Below are positions 34,098-44,989 of a stretch of 64,000 nt of DNA, piece after piece; the stretch's first letter is position 1, and each line of letters opens with the position of its first letter. A program made the position numbers and the translations under genes. This stretch comes from Nageia nagi. Taxonomy: Eukaryota; Pinophyta. The stretch lies in contig JBITNC010000001.1 in the NCBI GenBank assembly GCA_050084985.1, positions 102,672,001 through 102,736,000 on the forward strand, read 5' to 3'. Under the pieces are notes generated by a model that saw only the letters and a program-made list of their open reading frames with translations, ran no database searches and was not told where the DNA came from.

Positions 34098-35233
34098 ATA
34101 AGTTCAAGAATAAAAATTATACATGTATGTCATATCCTGCTAAGTTTAAAGATTCAAGAAATGATGCTTCATTCAAAGGAAATAAAGATCAAAGTTATAT
34201 TTTGCAAATACACTTGCCATGTGATGTTCCCCTTCTTTCTCATATAGTTAGAATTGCATTTTTATATAGGTTATTTATGCATCTTCATGTAGCTTAGATT
34301 GCATCATGCATTTCATACAACCCCTTTATTGGATATGGGCATAATTAATCATCACTTTTACCCTTTGTTGGTTGGGGATATAATTAACTATCATTCCTTT
34401 ATGTCTTTATGGTCAAGTTGTTAAGTTCATGTCAATGTTTTTATCTACTACTATATTTTGGTCACATTTTTGGTATAAGTTTATCAGTTCAATCATGCTT
34501 TATCAAGGGAATTCATGCATGAAATGGTTTACAAAATTTCACAAGGATAGACATAATGGTTTTTAGTTCAAAATGGATAAGAAAGAATCAAAATGTCTTA
34601 GAAGTTTATGATTATTAATTTCAAATGAAATAATGTATAACCAATGTAAATGTTGGGGCATATTATAAGTTTTTACTCTATCCTAGGGACATTCCCTCAA
34701 GCATGCAATGGTTGTCTCCCTTAACTCTCTTATCTCTCACATGCATGACTTATAATATTTTTTTACATGTTATGATAATAAAATATTGTTATTCTCTTAT
34801 TATATGATCACTTCATTATGACCACTCCATTTGTTGGTTGGGGCATTAACCATCACTTTATGATTATCATTATGATCTCTTTATTATTATCTACTCCTTT
34901 ATAATGATTGGGGTGTTAAGTATCTTTATTATGACATGGATTTTACATGATATTATGACCTAACATATGTTCTTTAAGATCTATATGTTTTTTGGAAAAT
35001 GTTTTTTTTCTCTCTATTTTACCTCTTATTTTTTGCTCTTAGTTGTTCTCATTCCATGAGGACCATTCCATTTCAAAATCAAGGTAAAGATGGGGGAACA
35101 AATATCATCAACATTTGATGATCAGATAACATCACAACAAAAATAGGGAAGTATAAAAATTTCTTCCTCTATCTTTTTTTACTTCCTTTGCAAACACAAT
35201 TATATTTCAATAACACTTCATTTCATTATATTT
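34098..35233. other. Non-coding interior of the gag-only element
   Basis: About 1.1 kb of AT-rich sequence with recurring words such as GTTGGTTGGGGATATAATTA (34360), GTTGGTTGGGGCATTAACC (34830) and GATTGGGGTGTTAAG (34903), each next to ATCATTAT-like text. This is a degenerate repeat of irregular period. No pol domain is detectable. Confidence 0.5.
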
Positions 35234-35244
35234 GCAAAGGGAGA
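35234..35244 (+). other. Polypurine tract of the gag-only element
   Basis: GCAAAGGGAGA directly before the 3' LTR start on the plus strand; it fits the AAGGGGGAGA-type tract of plant LTR elements. Confidence 0.7.
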
Positions 35245-35788
35245 TATTTATTTAATCTTAATTTTGGTCTATCTTAGGTGTTCTTATTATTTGTTTTGTT
35301 ATATTAATATCATATTATATTATTTGTGTTATATTGGCCCACTTAAGAAACTTCTCATGTACTTTTATCTTTCTTTATGAAAGGTTCCCTAGCATCGACA
35401 CTAGCTTCTATGTGAAGGTTCTCTTGCATATTTAAAGGTATGATAACATGGGAACTCATCAAGATTTTATCTCGATATTTGATACCTAAACTTTTAAGTT
35501 TTTTTTAATACCAAATATCGAGATTGGGATCTTGTTATCACATGAGCATATTTATTATTCCATAATATGCAATTATATATTTTTCTCAACTTGTTGATAC
35601 TTTATTGTCTACTAGATCTTGGTTGATAACTCTACTCTTGAGATGCTTAGTGTTTGCATTGTTGTACTTACTAACACTACTATTCAAGTATCAATGTTTA
35701 TGCTCCATTAGGCATTCATGCTCAGGTTCTAATTTCCTTTGTTGTGTGGGGATGCACATATCAAGATCACTATATTTCACAAGCTCCT

Positions 35789-35843
<55 letters not shown>

Positions 35844-36069
35844 ACACACATATATATAATCCTCATCATCCCAAGGTTAACAAGTATTTATCTATCTCTC
35901 AATCCCTTTCTCATTAGTGCAAAAGTGTTATCTTGATCCAATAGTTTGAGTATTTCTTTATTCATTTCCATTATGTTATACTTAATATTATTATTGTCAT
36001 TTAGTAAATATTAATGTTTAATATAGTTTCCACCTAATTTAATATTAAGGGTCACTAAAATATTCAATA
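35245..36069 (+). repeat. 3' LTR of the gag-only element
   Basis: Colinear with both parts of the 5' LTR and ends next to the exact GTGCT duplication. It is longer mainly because of an (AC)n microsatellite at 35799-35850 that the 5' LTR lacks. The terminal TG and CA have mutated to TA and TA. Confidence 0.85.
35799..35850 (+). repeat. (AC)n microsatellite inside the 3' LTR
   Basis: About 25 AC units with one interruption, preceded by CATACATAC and followed by (TA)n. The homologous spot in the 5' LTR reads TTTGCATATAATCTTTATC, so the expansion post-dates insertion. Confidence 0.9.
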
Positions 36070-36074
36070 GTGCT

Positions 36075-36570
36075 CCTTTTTTCATATCCTTATCCTCTAG
36101 TTTAATCTTCTTTTCTTTCAATGATTATTTTTCAATCACATCTTCTTCTTTATTATATTATGTTATAATATATATTATAAAAACTTTATTACATATTTAA
36201 AGTATAATATTTCAATATAATAAACTTATTATAGATATCAAAAATTTAAATTTTTGTAATTATATAAAAACTATTTAATAAAATAGTGTTATCCATTTTT
36301 ATAATCGTTGTTAATAGGAACTCATTGATATCAAGCAAAATATTTCACCTATTTTATAATATAATATATTATAGGTATATATTATGATATCTCACCTAAT
36401 AAGATATTATAAAATAAAAAAAATAAAATAAATTATATCATTTTTCATATTTTATTTTTGTATGTATCACATAAATATACATATTCATGTTTGTAAATTG
36501 TTTAAAATAAAATTATTAAAATATGAAATACAAATATAAATGTTAGCTCACATATTAAATTATTTTGTAG
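36075..36570. other. Very AT-rich sequence, no gene
   Basis: Palindromic TATAATATATTATA-type text without coding potential. It is the right flank of the gag-only element. Confidence 0.4.
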
Positions 36571-36574
36571 ATAT

Positions 36575-36775
36575 ATTATATATGGAATTTTCAATAAGCA
36601 AATATTGGCCTTAAAGACATATTAGATGATACTTTTAAGTGTATGGGAGAGTTTAGAGTTAAGATTTATAAATGACACCATGTATCCTTTCATGAGTAAT
36701 ATGCCTCTTCATGTGAGATATTTGTTATTTTAAATAACATATGGTCAACAAGATTATTTGAATAGTACAAAACCT
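36575..36775 (+). repeat. Direct repeat, left copy
   Basis: Homologous to 37720-37925. Shared text includes GAGAGTTTAGAGTT followed by TATAAATGA, and AGATTATTTGAAT against AAATTATTTGGAT. The two copies lie about 1.15 kb apart and bracket the tandem array. Confidence 0.6.
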
Positions 36776-36898
36776 TACCTCAATGATATACAAATGTACA
36801 CATAAAGAAAATTATGAATATGGCATGAATTCATACCATAATGATATACACATGTATATAATAAAGAAAATATTGAGCATATAAATAAAGGATTTGTG

Positions 36899-37670
36899 TA
36901 GCAATCTCACAATGAATTATTTTAAGTGTACCCAAATTATAATATCATGAATCACCATATGATAATAGTAATATAATTTAAAATTCTAAATGATAATGTT
37001 CTACATCCTAAGTCTAATAGGAAATGAGAAATGTGAAGAGCTTATAGACAAAGGAGTTATGTAGTTATCTTTCACTATGATATTTTAGGTATTTTAATTA
37101 TGCTTAAATTATATAAATAGTATGCCTACATATTGAATTGTGTAGAAACCTCCCAATTATGTGATATTTTAGGTATTCACATTATGCAAATATAAAATTT
37201 CCTCCAAATAATAGCATGCATAATCCTAAGCCAATAATCATGCAAGTTGAAATTTGAAGTATAACATTCCACATCCAAACCCTAAGAATGAAAGAACATA
37301 TGACATGCATATAGAAAAAAGAGATGTATAGAAACATTCCATTATAATATTTTAGGCATTTATTTTATACAAAAATCATATTTCTTAAAAATAATATTTT
37401 ATGTCACCCTATGGAAATAGTTATGCAAGTTAACTATCTCAAGTATAATGCATTGGATCCTAACCATAAAAGAAATGAAGAGCCTGCAAATGGAGATTTT
37501 TTGTATCAATATCTTACTATGATATTCTTGGTATTTTCATTATGTTTAAATTATATTCCCTTTAGATAATATCATGTGTCACCTTAAGGCATTAGTCATG
37601 TAAGTTTAAATTCTAAAATATAAGGTTCTATATCCTACCTTAAAAATGAAAGGACACGTGTTAATCCCCT
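36899..37670 (+). repeat. Tandem repeat of about 175 bp, four to five units
   Basis: Units start at about 36899, 37062 (an 81-bp partial unit), 37143, 37329 and 37504; full units are 163-186 bp. Each begins with a TAGAAACAT/TAGCAATCT-like word, then ATGATATTTTAGGTATTT, an AT core with AATATCATG and ATGCAAGTT, then AAGTATAA...TCCTAA and AAAATGAAAGAACA. Divergence between units is high, so the array is old. The period is close to nucleosome-repeat length, typical of plant satellites. Confidence 0.65.
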
Positions 37671-37719
37671 TCAATTTTATCTATACAAGAATAAAAAAAC
37701 TTTACAAAGCACACCATAT

Positions 37720-37925
37720 ACCTACTTGATAGAGATTAATATTTCACATGTGAAGATGATAAAGACATCTTATACGGTACTTTGAACTCCATAGAGAGTT
37801 TAGAGTTGAGGGTTATAAATGATGATGTGGACTATTTCAAGAGTGGCATTCCCTTTAATGTAATGCATTTGTGCTTCCTAAAAGAATATTCTTGAGAAAA
37901 TTATTTGGATGATGTAAATTAAAAT
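37720..37925 (+). repeat. Direct repeat, right copy
   Basis: Partner of 36575-36775. Together with the array this forms a repeat-array-repeat block, either a higher-order duplication or the ends of an unknown element. Confidence 0.6.
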
Positions 37926-38113
37926 TTTCATATATTAGGGATCATTTTAAGATCCCTTCCTCAAAAGTACCTTGGAAATTATTTTGCAAATTAGATTTAT
38001 ATGCAAGGCAATTTTAAGCAAATTTGTAAAAATTAGAAAGGCAAATTTGAACCTAAAAAAAGTTATATAGATTTTTTTGTTGAATTATAACCCAAAAAAA
38101 GTTATATTGTCAT

Positions 38114-38260
38114 CATGTGGAGGCATGATGTTTCCATGCAAAGGTATGCCACCACCATGTAGGAGCATGCTGATGCAAAGGCAACATAGAATCATTATGA
38201 TGCTTTTGCATAATGGTAGTATGCCTCCATATCGCTATAAGATCAGCCAAAAATAGGATA
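38114..38260 (+). repeat. 21-bp repeat array I
   Basis: CATG starts at 38114, 38135 and 38156 are exactly 21 bp apart (CATGTGGAGGCATGATG, CATGCAAAGGTATGCC, CATGTAGGAGCATGC); further decayed units follow, then an inverted copy (TAGTATGCCTCCATAT near 38218). The same unit makes up the arrays at 39915, 41698 and 44817. Confidence 0.75.
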
Positions 38261-38884
38261 CCATGTATCTTCCTTTCCTTATAAATAAGGATTGGGCAGT
38301 TCATTTTTTTTATTTTGTCAATTAGTCCACTGATCCAAAGCTTTCCCTTTCTTCTCTTTTCACCAAATTCTTTCTCTCTATTTTAACTACTATAGTATCC
38401 AGCCTATAGTAGGATGCCACATGGTTTGTTTTTCTTATAAATCGGACTTAATAGTATTTTTTGGATAATTTTATCACTATCAAAGCTTGAGAGCTATCAT
38501 TTTCTATCTCTTTTCCAAAATCACTTTTTACTCCCATTTTTCAATGGAATTACTTTCAACCATTGCTTTAATCAAAATGTCTAATACTCTTGCAAAATCT
38601 ATTCTTTCATCTTCCACCAATCATCTATTTTCTTTTAGAAATTTATCATACCCTATTATTTTATCCTTTTTTGATCCAAGTTTGTACTCCAAATGGGTTG
38701 ATAAGATTATGCTTAAAGGCCTTATTTTATGCCTTAATTGGAAATAAATTACAATTTGTTAGACTTTATTATGTCTTATTATGATAGCAAATAAGGAAAG
38801 TTTAATGTGGTAACACAATCAAGAAGCTTTTTTTGGGTATTTATCCTATAGACATTGGTCAATTGACTTGCCTACCACATCATG

Positions 38885-41453
38885 GTGATGATGTACTAGA
38901 AGTTACAATGAAGGCCCTATTGACTCCAGAAGATAAATGCTATCTAGAGTTAAATTACTAGATTCAAATTGAATCAAATGGTAAATTATCTTATAAAATC
39001 CATTTTGATTAAATTTACAAAATAAGTCTATTCAAATTTTTCTATTATATTTATAACTTTATTAAAATTTTGCATTCATTTTTTGAAGAATATCAAAATA
39101 AGAGAGGAATTATCTACCAAAATTTTCAAAAAGAATATTTAAAAGCAATATATGAATTTTTTCAAGCTAGAATTTTGTTGCAAGGAAGAACATCAGATAT
39201 TCCAATTTGGTTTATAGTTTATGTCCTCCATTCATTGAGTGGTCAAAAGTGTGATTGGTATTCATTTATTTCAAAGATGATAAAGCATGATTTGAATTAT
39301 ATGATAATGGTTATGTTGCATACATAAATTTTATTTTGGCTTTTTATCATGAAACATTCTATGATTTAGTGAATACAATTCCAATTTCAATAGCATTGCA
39401 TTCACACATGAGTGTAATCACATTACCAACTAAAGAAATTCAGGTTTATGGTATCTACAAATCATAATTATTTTAGGTTTGAAGTTAAAACTTTAAAGTG
39501 TGAATAATTCTTTTACAAATATTTAAAAAACTATATGTTTTTAGCATTAGGTAGAACAAACATCTAAGAGAAGGGAGGAAACACTTAGAGGAGTCTATCT
39601 TGAAAGTAGTGGTGATACTAAATCTACAAACACTAGTCCACTAATATTAAGATAAGGAATGTAACTTCTTCTACTATCTTTGAAATTTCAATGAATACAC
39701 GTATTTGTGATTATAGTCGATATATTTTAGTTATTCAATATTATCAATAATTTCATTTTTTTAACATATTATTATGGATGTAGGAGAAGTTAATGTAAGT
39801 AATACCATAAGAAGCCATCTAGAAAGGACTTTGACTCATGAGTTTGAAGTTGAAGAAGTCCAATGTATTGAAGCCTCAACAAGAGGAGGAGGTAAAGTTA
39901 GAATTCTTTTTATGCCTTTGCAAGGTGGCATTTTGATGCCACCATTCAAGAAATAATCATGTTACCATGCATAGGAAACATGCTACTGTGTGAATGCATA
40001 ATCATTCCATTGTGTAGATGTATTATATTGTCATCTTTATTACCTTGACTAATGATTATAAATATATGTTTGCATGTAGTTCTAGTTATTATAATTCTAG
40101 ATCAATAAATAGAAGATCAACCTCCCATTTCTAGAAGTAAATAAATGCAATCTCCATATTTTACTCTTATTTTAGCTAAATATTTTTAAAAATTCTCTTG
40201 TCTCAATTTGTTATCTATTAGAAATGAGCTAATAATATACATTTTTTTATATAGGTATCATGTCTCAAAAAAGGAGGTCACCAATGCTTACACCACCTCC
40301 TCCACATTTAGGTATCAACAAGAAGAGTAGGAAAACATATTAATTTATAGAAGGATCATCCATTTGTGAGCCATAAATCTAAAAGGATAGTTAACATAAC
40401 AATAATATCTTCTTTTCCTAATCTTTATTTATAACATGTACATACTATAGGCATTAGTGGTTTGCAAAACATTGAGATGGATGAGGATTATTAGGGAATT
40501 GATAATGGTTCAAATCCTCTATTTAACACCCATGGTATTATTCAGAGTTAAGTTAATATTTCACAACCTCCTCCTCCAAAAATAATGACAAGTACACTAC
40601 CATATCCATAAAATGTATAAGATACTATAGGTAAAAAAGATGACAAAATTATATACTTTCCTTTGAATGCACTTATTTTAGATGATACTTTGGCACAATT
40701 GAAGGATATTGTAATAGATAATATCACTAATTTAAAGATGTGGGAAGTTTGTACCAAAGCATTGATAAAGAAAATCAATACCCCATATCACAATTCTCAA
40801 AGGGATTATTTATCTAAATTGGTTTAGAATGAACCAAAAAAAATAGAAATTTTAAAGGTTCAAGCATAAGCAGGTTCAATTAATGTGGAAAGTGGATATG
40901 ATGATGATGTAATGAGCATTTTATGTAATCATATAAAAAAATTAAATGGATAAGCTCAAGCTTATTTCAAACTTTGGTCAAGAGACAAATATTTGGTAGA
41001 GATTGCAAAAATATAGAAAGAACAAGTTGAGGTAACATACTTTCTAATCTTTTTATATTTTTGTTTATAATTAAAAAAATTAAATTTCATGATTTTTAAT
41101 ATTTTTATATTGTTATATTACTAAAGTCAAGGTATGAAAAATTGATTAAAGATATTCAAGTGTTTAAGATTCATTTAAAACAAGGAAAGAAAAGGGGGAC
41201 TTCAACCATTCAAATAAAAGATGAAATAACTCAGTTAAAAATAAATAAATAATCTTATAGGTTGATAATCAAAGAGCATGGCATTGATCCAAAAATCTTA
41301 TGGAAAGATAAAATAGATGTTGATTGAAGTTTTCTTTTAGTAAGCAATCCATCTATTTCAAAATGAGGAATACTTTCTAATATTTTTGAAGCAACCAATG
41401 TTGTTGGTATTTTATTAGATGAGCTAGACACTCTAGGAAGATAAGCATATTAG
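38885..41453 (+). pseudogene. Unidentified multi-exon pseudogene, convergent with the hAT transposase
   Basis: Plus-strand exon-like blocks with splice signals: (a) about 38885-39330, reading HHGDDVLEVTMKALLTPEDK, YQNKRGIIYQNFQKEYLKAI, YEFFQARILLQGRTSDIP, YVLHSLSGQKCDWYSFISKM; (b) 39551-39651 after CATTAG, VEQTSKRREETLRGVY; (c) 39774-39891 ending at GGTAAAG, MDVGEVNVSNTIRSHLERTL; (d) about 40255-40380 after ATATAG, MSQKRRSPMLTPPPPHLGIN; (e) 40451-41031, ISGLQNIEMDEDY to KIxKEQVE, bounded by TATAG and GTAACA; (f) 41127-41453, SRYEKLIKDIQVFKIHLKQG to a stop. Blocks e and f join in phase. Stops occur mostly at likely Gln and Trp codons. The C-terminal half looks coiled-coil. I know no matching family; part (a) resembles the end of plant-transposon-associated gag-like domains. 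It sits between 21-bp arrays and opposes the hAT transposase. Confidence 0.6.
39915..40027 (+). repeat. 21-bp repeat array II
   Basis: Units start at 39965, 39986 and 40007 at exact 21-bp spacing (CCATGCATAGGAAACATGC, CTGTGTGAATGCATAATC, CCATTGTGTAGATGTATT), with more decayed copies before them (CCTTTGCAAGGTGGCATT). It lies in an intron-like gap between exon blocks c and d. Confidence 0.65.
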
Positions 41454-41697
41454 TTTAATTTCATATGAGTAATGTTATGTTGTCTAGCATTGATTGTTAT
41501 GAGATTAATTTGGTTTTGGAGACTACTTTCCTTTTAGATACTTTTATTAAATTATGTTGTGTTTCAAATGTGTTTGAATTTTAAATTTTGTGTTTGAAAT
41601 ATTATGTTTGTTCAAATTTAAATGGTTGACATGAAAATGCTTTATTTAAAATGTATTTCAAAAATATTTTATTTGAAAATGCTTTATGTAATGCACC

Positions 41698-41805
41698 AAA
41701 TGATAGAATTGTGGCATCATGAAATGACACAGTGTAACCATGAGATGGCATAATGCAATCATGTAATAGCATATTATAGTCATGCGATGGCATAGTAGCA
41801 CCATG
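41698..41805 (+). repeat. 21-bp repeat array III
   Basis: ATG words at 41719, 41740, 41761, 41782 and 41803 are exactly 21 bp apart, each followed by an RATGGCATA-like core and a C-rich end. Translated on the minus strand it gives a seven-residue repeat, MPSHDYN/MLLHDCI/MPSHGYT. It lies just past the stop of the plus-strand pseudogene. Confidence 0.75.
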
Positions 41806-41829
41806 ATTGAATTTTAAATTTTATGTTTC

Positions 41830-42170
41830 AAATCTATTTTAATTTTAAATGGCGTGTTTGAAATATTGTATTTATTCAAATTTAAGTGGTTTATATGAAA
41901 ATGCTTTATTGAAAATGGCTTTCAAAAATACTATTATTACAATTTTATGTTTGAATAAAAATAAAGACTTTTAAATTTTTAAACTACAATTGATAACTCA
42001 TAAAAATATTTAATAGAAATTATAAATTAGTAATAAAAATTATAAGACAATAATAACATGTATTTTAATTTCAAAAATAAAATTCATATGGATAAAAAAT
42101 TTGTTTTGAATCATAGTAAAACATACTAAAAAGTACATAACTACAAGTCAGGTATATGAAATTCAAATCC
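41830..42170. other. AT-rich spacer between the convergent pseudogenes
   Basis: Contains a direct duplication: TTTTATGTTTCAAATCT and AATGGCGTGTTTGAAATATTG at about 41820-41880 repeat text found at 41570-41620 (TTTTGTGTTTGAAATATT), about 265 bp upstream, with the surrounding TTCAAATTTAAATGGTT. No coding potential. Confidence 0.4.
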
Positions 42171-42179
42171 TTTAGCAAC

Positions 42180-42966
42180 TTGTTCTCTCTTGGCCTTTTT
42201 TTGTGTACAAGTTTCTAATGGAGTAATTTCTTCATTATTGTCTAAACCCCTCTATTTTGCAATAAAAAACCAAATATTGGCTTCTCTTTCTATGGGAAAA
42301 GAATCCACAACATAAGGGGAAATAAATAATCTAATACATGTATTCACATTTTTATCCAATTTATTTTGAAGCTTGGATTTAATAAAAGATAAAACATTGA
42401 ATACTCTTTCATCTTCAATAGAACCTAAATTGTTTGACATATTTCATATAATCTAAAATACTCACTGATATTTTCTTAAAGAACAATACTTGAATAAACT
42501 TTTACCTAAAGACATTTAATGAAATCATTTTCTACTAGTTCTAATAATAATAAATATTGATCAATAATAGCAAGTCTAAAATAATTAGCTTGTTTTGTCA
42601 ACAACTCTTTACTTAGAATATCATTAACTTTTAGTCCATTTGCTTCTATGACTTTACTAAAATGTGATCTAAGAATTAACATATATTTTCAAAATAAATC
42701 ATGAATTAATTATTCACCATTATCTGTATTCCAAAATTCTAGATTCACAATAACCACTAATTCAAGTAAATCATCTCTTTGAAAGCATTCACTAATCTCA
42801 TTGGATAAAGTCATAGAAATATTTTTCACACTAATCCATGTTTCATAAATAAAATTATTAAAAAAATATTATTTATAGGTAAATCTTCATATTTTGCTCC
42901 AACCACATCTCTTCAAATATGTTGAATATCAAAAGATAGAGAAACCCATTTTCTCAAAGACATAAA

Positions 42967-43040
<74 letters not shown>

Positions 43041-44300
43041 TCATTAAAGTATTGATTTTCTATAACATTGGAATAATTTTGTATAATGTCAACAATATTT
43101 CAAAATCTATCAAATAGGATAATAAATCTTTTGCTTTATCACCTATATTATGGTGTTCATACATATATCCAATTAAATATGGATATTCAAGTAAAACTCT
43201 TTTTGTAGGTTCATACAATGAAATCAATCTTGTATCTACATCTCTTAAAATCTTGTTTCCATTAATTATTCCAGTATAAAAATATTTAAACTCCATATAT
43301 ATTTTTGAACTTCTTATGATATATACATGAACATCATGAATAAGCTCGTACAATTTTGCTATGTTTACAAAAGTGCTAACAATTTTATATACAAGGTTCA
43401 TTTTGTGTACCATACAATGAATGGGAATCATATATAGAGCAACTATGGTCTGTAATCTAACACAAATATCATTTTGATTACCTTGCATTAATGATTGACC
43501 ATCTGCTCCAACATATATAAATTTCATAGCAATTTCGTAATTATCCATTCTACTAAAATCTTTTAAGTTAGAAATAACTAACTTGTAAAGATTTTTTGCA
43601 ATGCAATTTTATTTCATTTTATGAGCATTCAAATGATGTGGTTGTCTACAATAATTCTCAAAAGTGTAAACATGCATGCAAACCCATGAAGTATTATTCA
43701 TTGCTATAACTTCATCAAGTGAAACTAAAATAAATTATGCTTTTTAAACACTTTCTTTTAAATTATCAATTTCAACCATTGATAAATATTTTCCCATTTA
43801 CCAAGAACTTGTCTCTAACTAATGCTTTTGTGATATATTTTGTAATCCAACTCTTTGATATAAAACTTTAAAATTTATAAAATAAGAAATAGGCCTATCC
43901 TATTTAAGAATATGAAAGATGGTACAAATTTGAGTAAATTTTGTTGACCTTTTTATATCAATAATTTTTTCAAAATGAGTTTCTAGTGTTTCACCTTTCT
44001 CTTGTAGATCTTATTTTTTCTTCATATACTTCTCATATTCTATCTCATATCTTAAGTGATTACACTCATCTTCAGTTTTATCCCTATAATACTTGACTAT
44101 TTTTCCATTTTCATCTATTTTGTTGTAATATAATTTACCATAATATTTTTAGATTGTATCAAATTTTAGTTGCATTCAATGTTCTCTTTTTGTTTCCCAA
44201 AAATATATGTTATATTTTCATTCTATTGGATCATTTTAATCACCTAGATCAATTGGTTCAATGAATGGATATTTTTTCATGCAATCAACCTAAAAACTCT
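42180..44300 (-). pseudogene. hAT-type transposase pseudogene
   Basis: Minus-strand reading over about 700 codons: N-terminal KKYPFIEPIDLGD and KYYRDKTEDECNHLRYEI, then FILVSLDEVIAMNNTSWVCM, HVYTFENYCRQPHHLNAHKM, KFIYVGADGQSLMQGNQNDI, MIPIHCMVHKMNLVYKIVS, KILRDVDTRLISLYEPTKRV, YLIGYMYEHHNIGDKAKDLL, and the C-terminal dimerisation end MSNNLGSIEDERVFNVLSFI. The HCMxHxxNL, DTRWxS and C-terminal SxEDERxFSxLxF landmarks mark the hAT superfamily (cut-and-paste DNA transposase, RNase-H-like fold). Stops are frequent, and a TA microsatellite (42971-43036) splits the frame. I could not find terminal inverted repeats or an 8-bp target duplication. Confidence 0.85.
42971..43036. repeat. (TA)n microsatellite within the hAT transposase
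   Basis: About 33 TA units inserted between the transposase core and its dimerisation region. Confidence 0.95.
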
Positions 44301-44816
44301 TCCAATAGTCTATTTCATGCTTCTTTTTATTTTCAAGTTACATTTAGTTTTCTTTGTAGATTTTTCTATAGCTTTTTTGAAGATTTTTTATAGATATTTT
44401 AGGAATATCATCATGTGGAAGAATTTCATTTGTAGGGTACTCAATTGCAAGCAGTTGTACATCAATTTAAACAAAAATATTATCATCAACATGTGGCACA
44501 TGATTATTGGTATTTTTTGCATATCAAAGAAAAAAGGATTTCTCTTATAATTCAACCTTCACATAGTATTTTAAATATATCAAAACATACATTTGGAATT
44601 GCAAGTATTACATAAAAGATTACATATAAGTAAGATAAGTACCTATATTATTTGAATATGCTTGTTGAGTTTGCTACTATTCATGGGAAAAATAATATAA
44701 TATTTCCTTTTTCCATTTGTTTTTTCTATTGTTACCATATTCCATCTTATATATAATTATTACATAAATAATTTTTTTTCATATTCTTTTGAATGGGGAT
44801 GAAGGTAGAAATATAT
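44301..44816. other. Upstream of the hAT transposase; AT-rich
   Basis: No domain seen. A 77-codon plus-strand frame at 44317-44550 is low-complexity Phe/Ile-rich text and is taken as chance. The transposase promoter would lie here. Confidence 0.35.
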
Positions 44817-44963
44817 CATGTGGAGGCATGATACCACTATGTAGAGGCATCAAGCCATTGGGCAGAGGTAGAAAGCCACCATGCAGAGGCATGTTATCAT
44901 TGTACGAATGCATGCTACCACCATATGGAGGCATAAAGCCATTTTGTAGAGGTAGAAAGCTTT
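44817..44963 (+). repeat. 21-bp repeat array IV
   Basis: Seven clear units of 21 bp start at 44817, 44838, 44859, 44880, 44901, 44922 and 44943. Core: CATGTAGAGGCATG, then a variable two or three bases, then GCCAC. Both strands stay open across it and encode a seven-residue repeat (for example MPLHGGF on the minus strand). It is upstream of the hAT transposase and mirrors array I at the other side of the locus, about 6.7 kb away and in the same orientation. Confidence 0.85.
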
Positions 44964-44989
44964 TGCATGGTGGTGTAGAATAAATACAA

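Larger units (their letters stand above)
23462..36069 (+). mobile_element. Non-autonomous, gag-only Ty3/gypsy element with LINE C nested in its 5' LTR
   Basis: Exact 5-bp target duplication GTGCT (23457-23461 and 36070-36074). The 5' LTR starts TGTTGAC and ends CAACA; the 3' LTR carries mutated ends (TATTTA, CAATA). Between the LTRs there is a gag gene but no trace of protease, RT, RNase H or integrase, and a polypurine tract sits before the 3' LTR. Without LINE C (7.1 kb) the element would be about 5.45 kb. Such gag-only derivatives depend on pol from a relative. Confidence 0.85.

Noticed and set aside
38114-44963. 21-bp arrays as CRISPR repeats
   Set aside because: Units are contiguous without spacers, diverged, and lie in a plant-type transposon locus with no cas genes.
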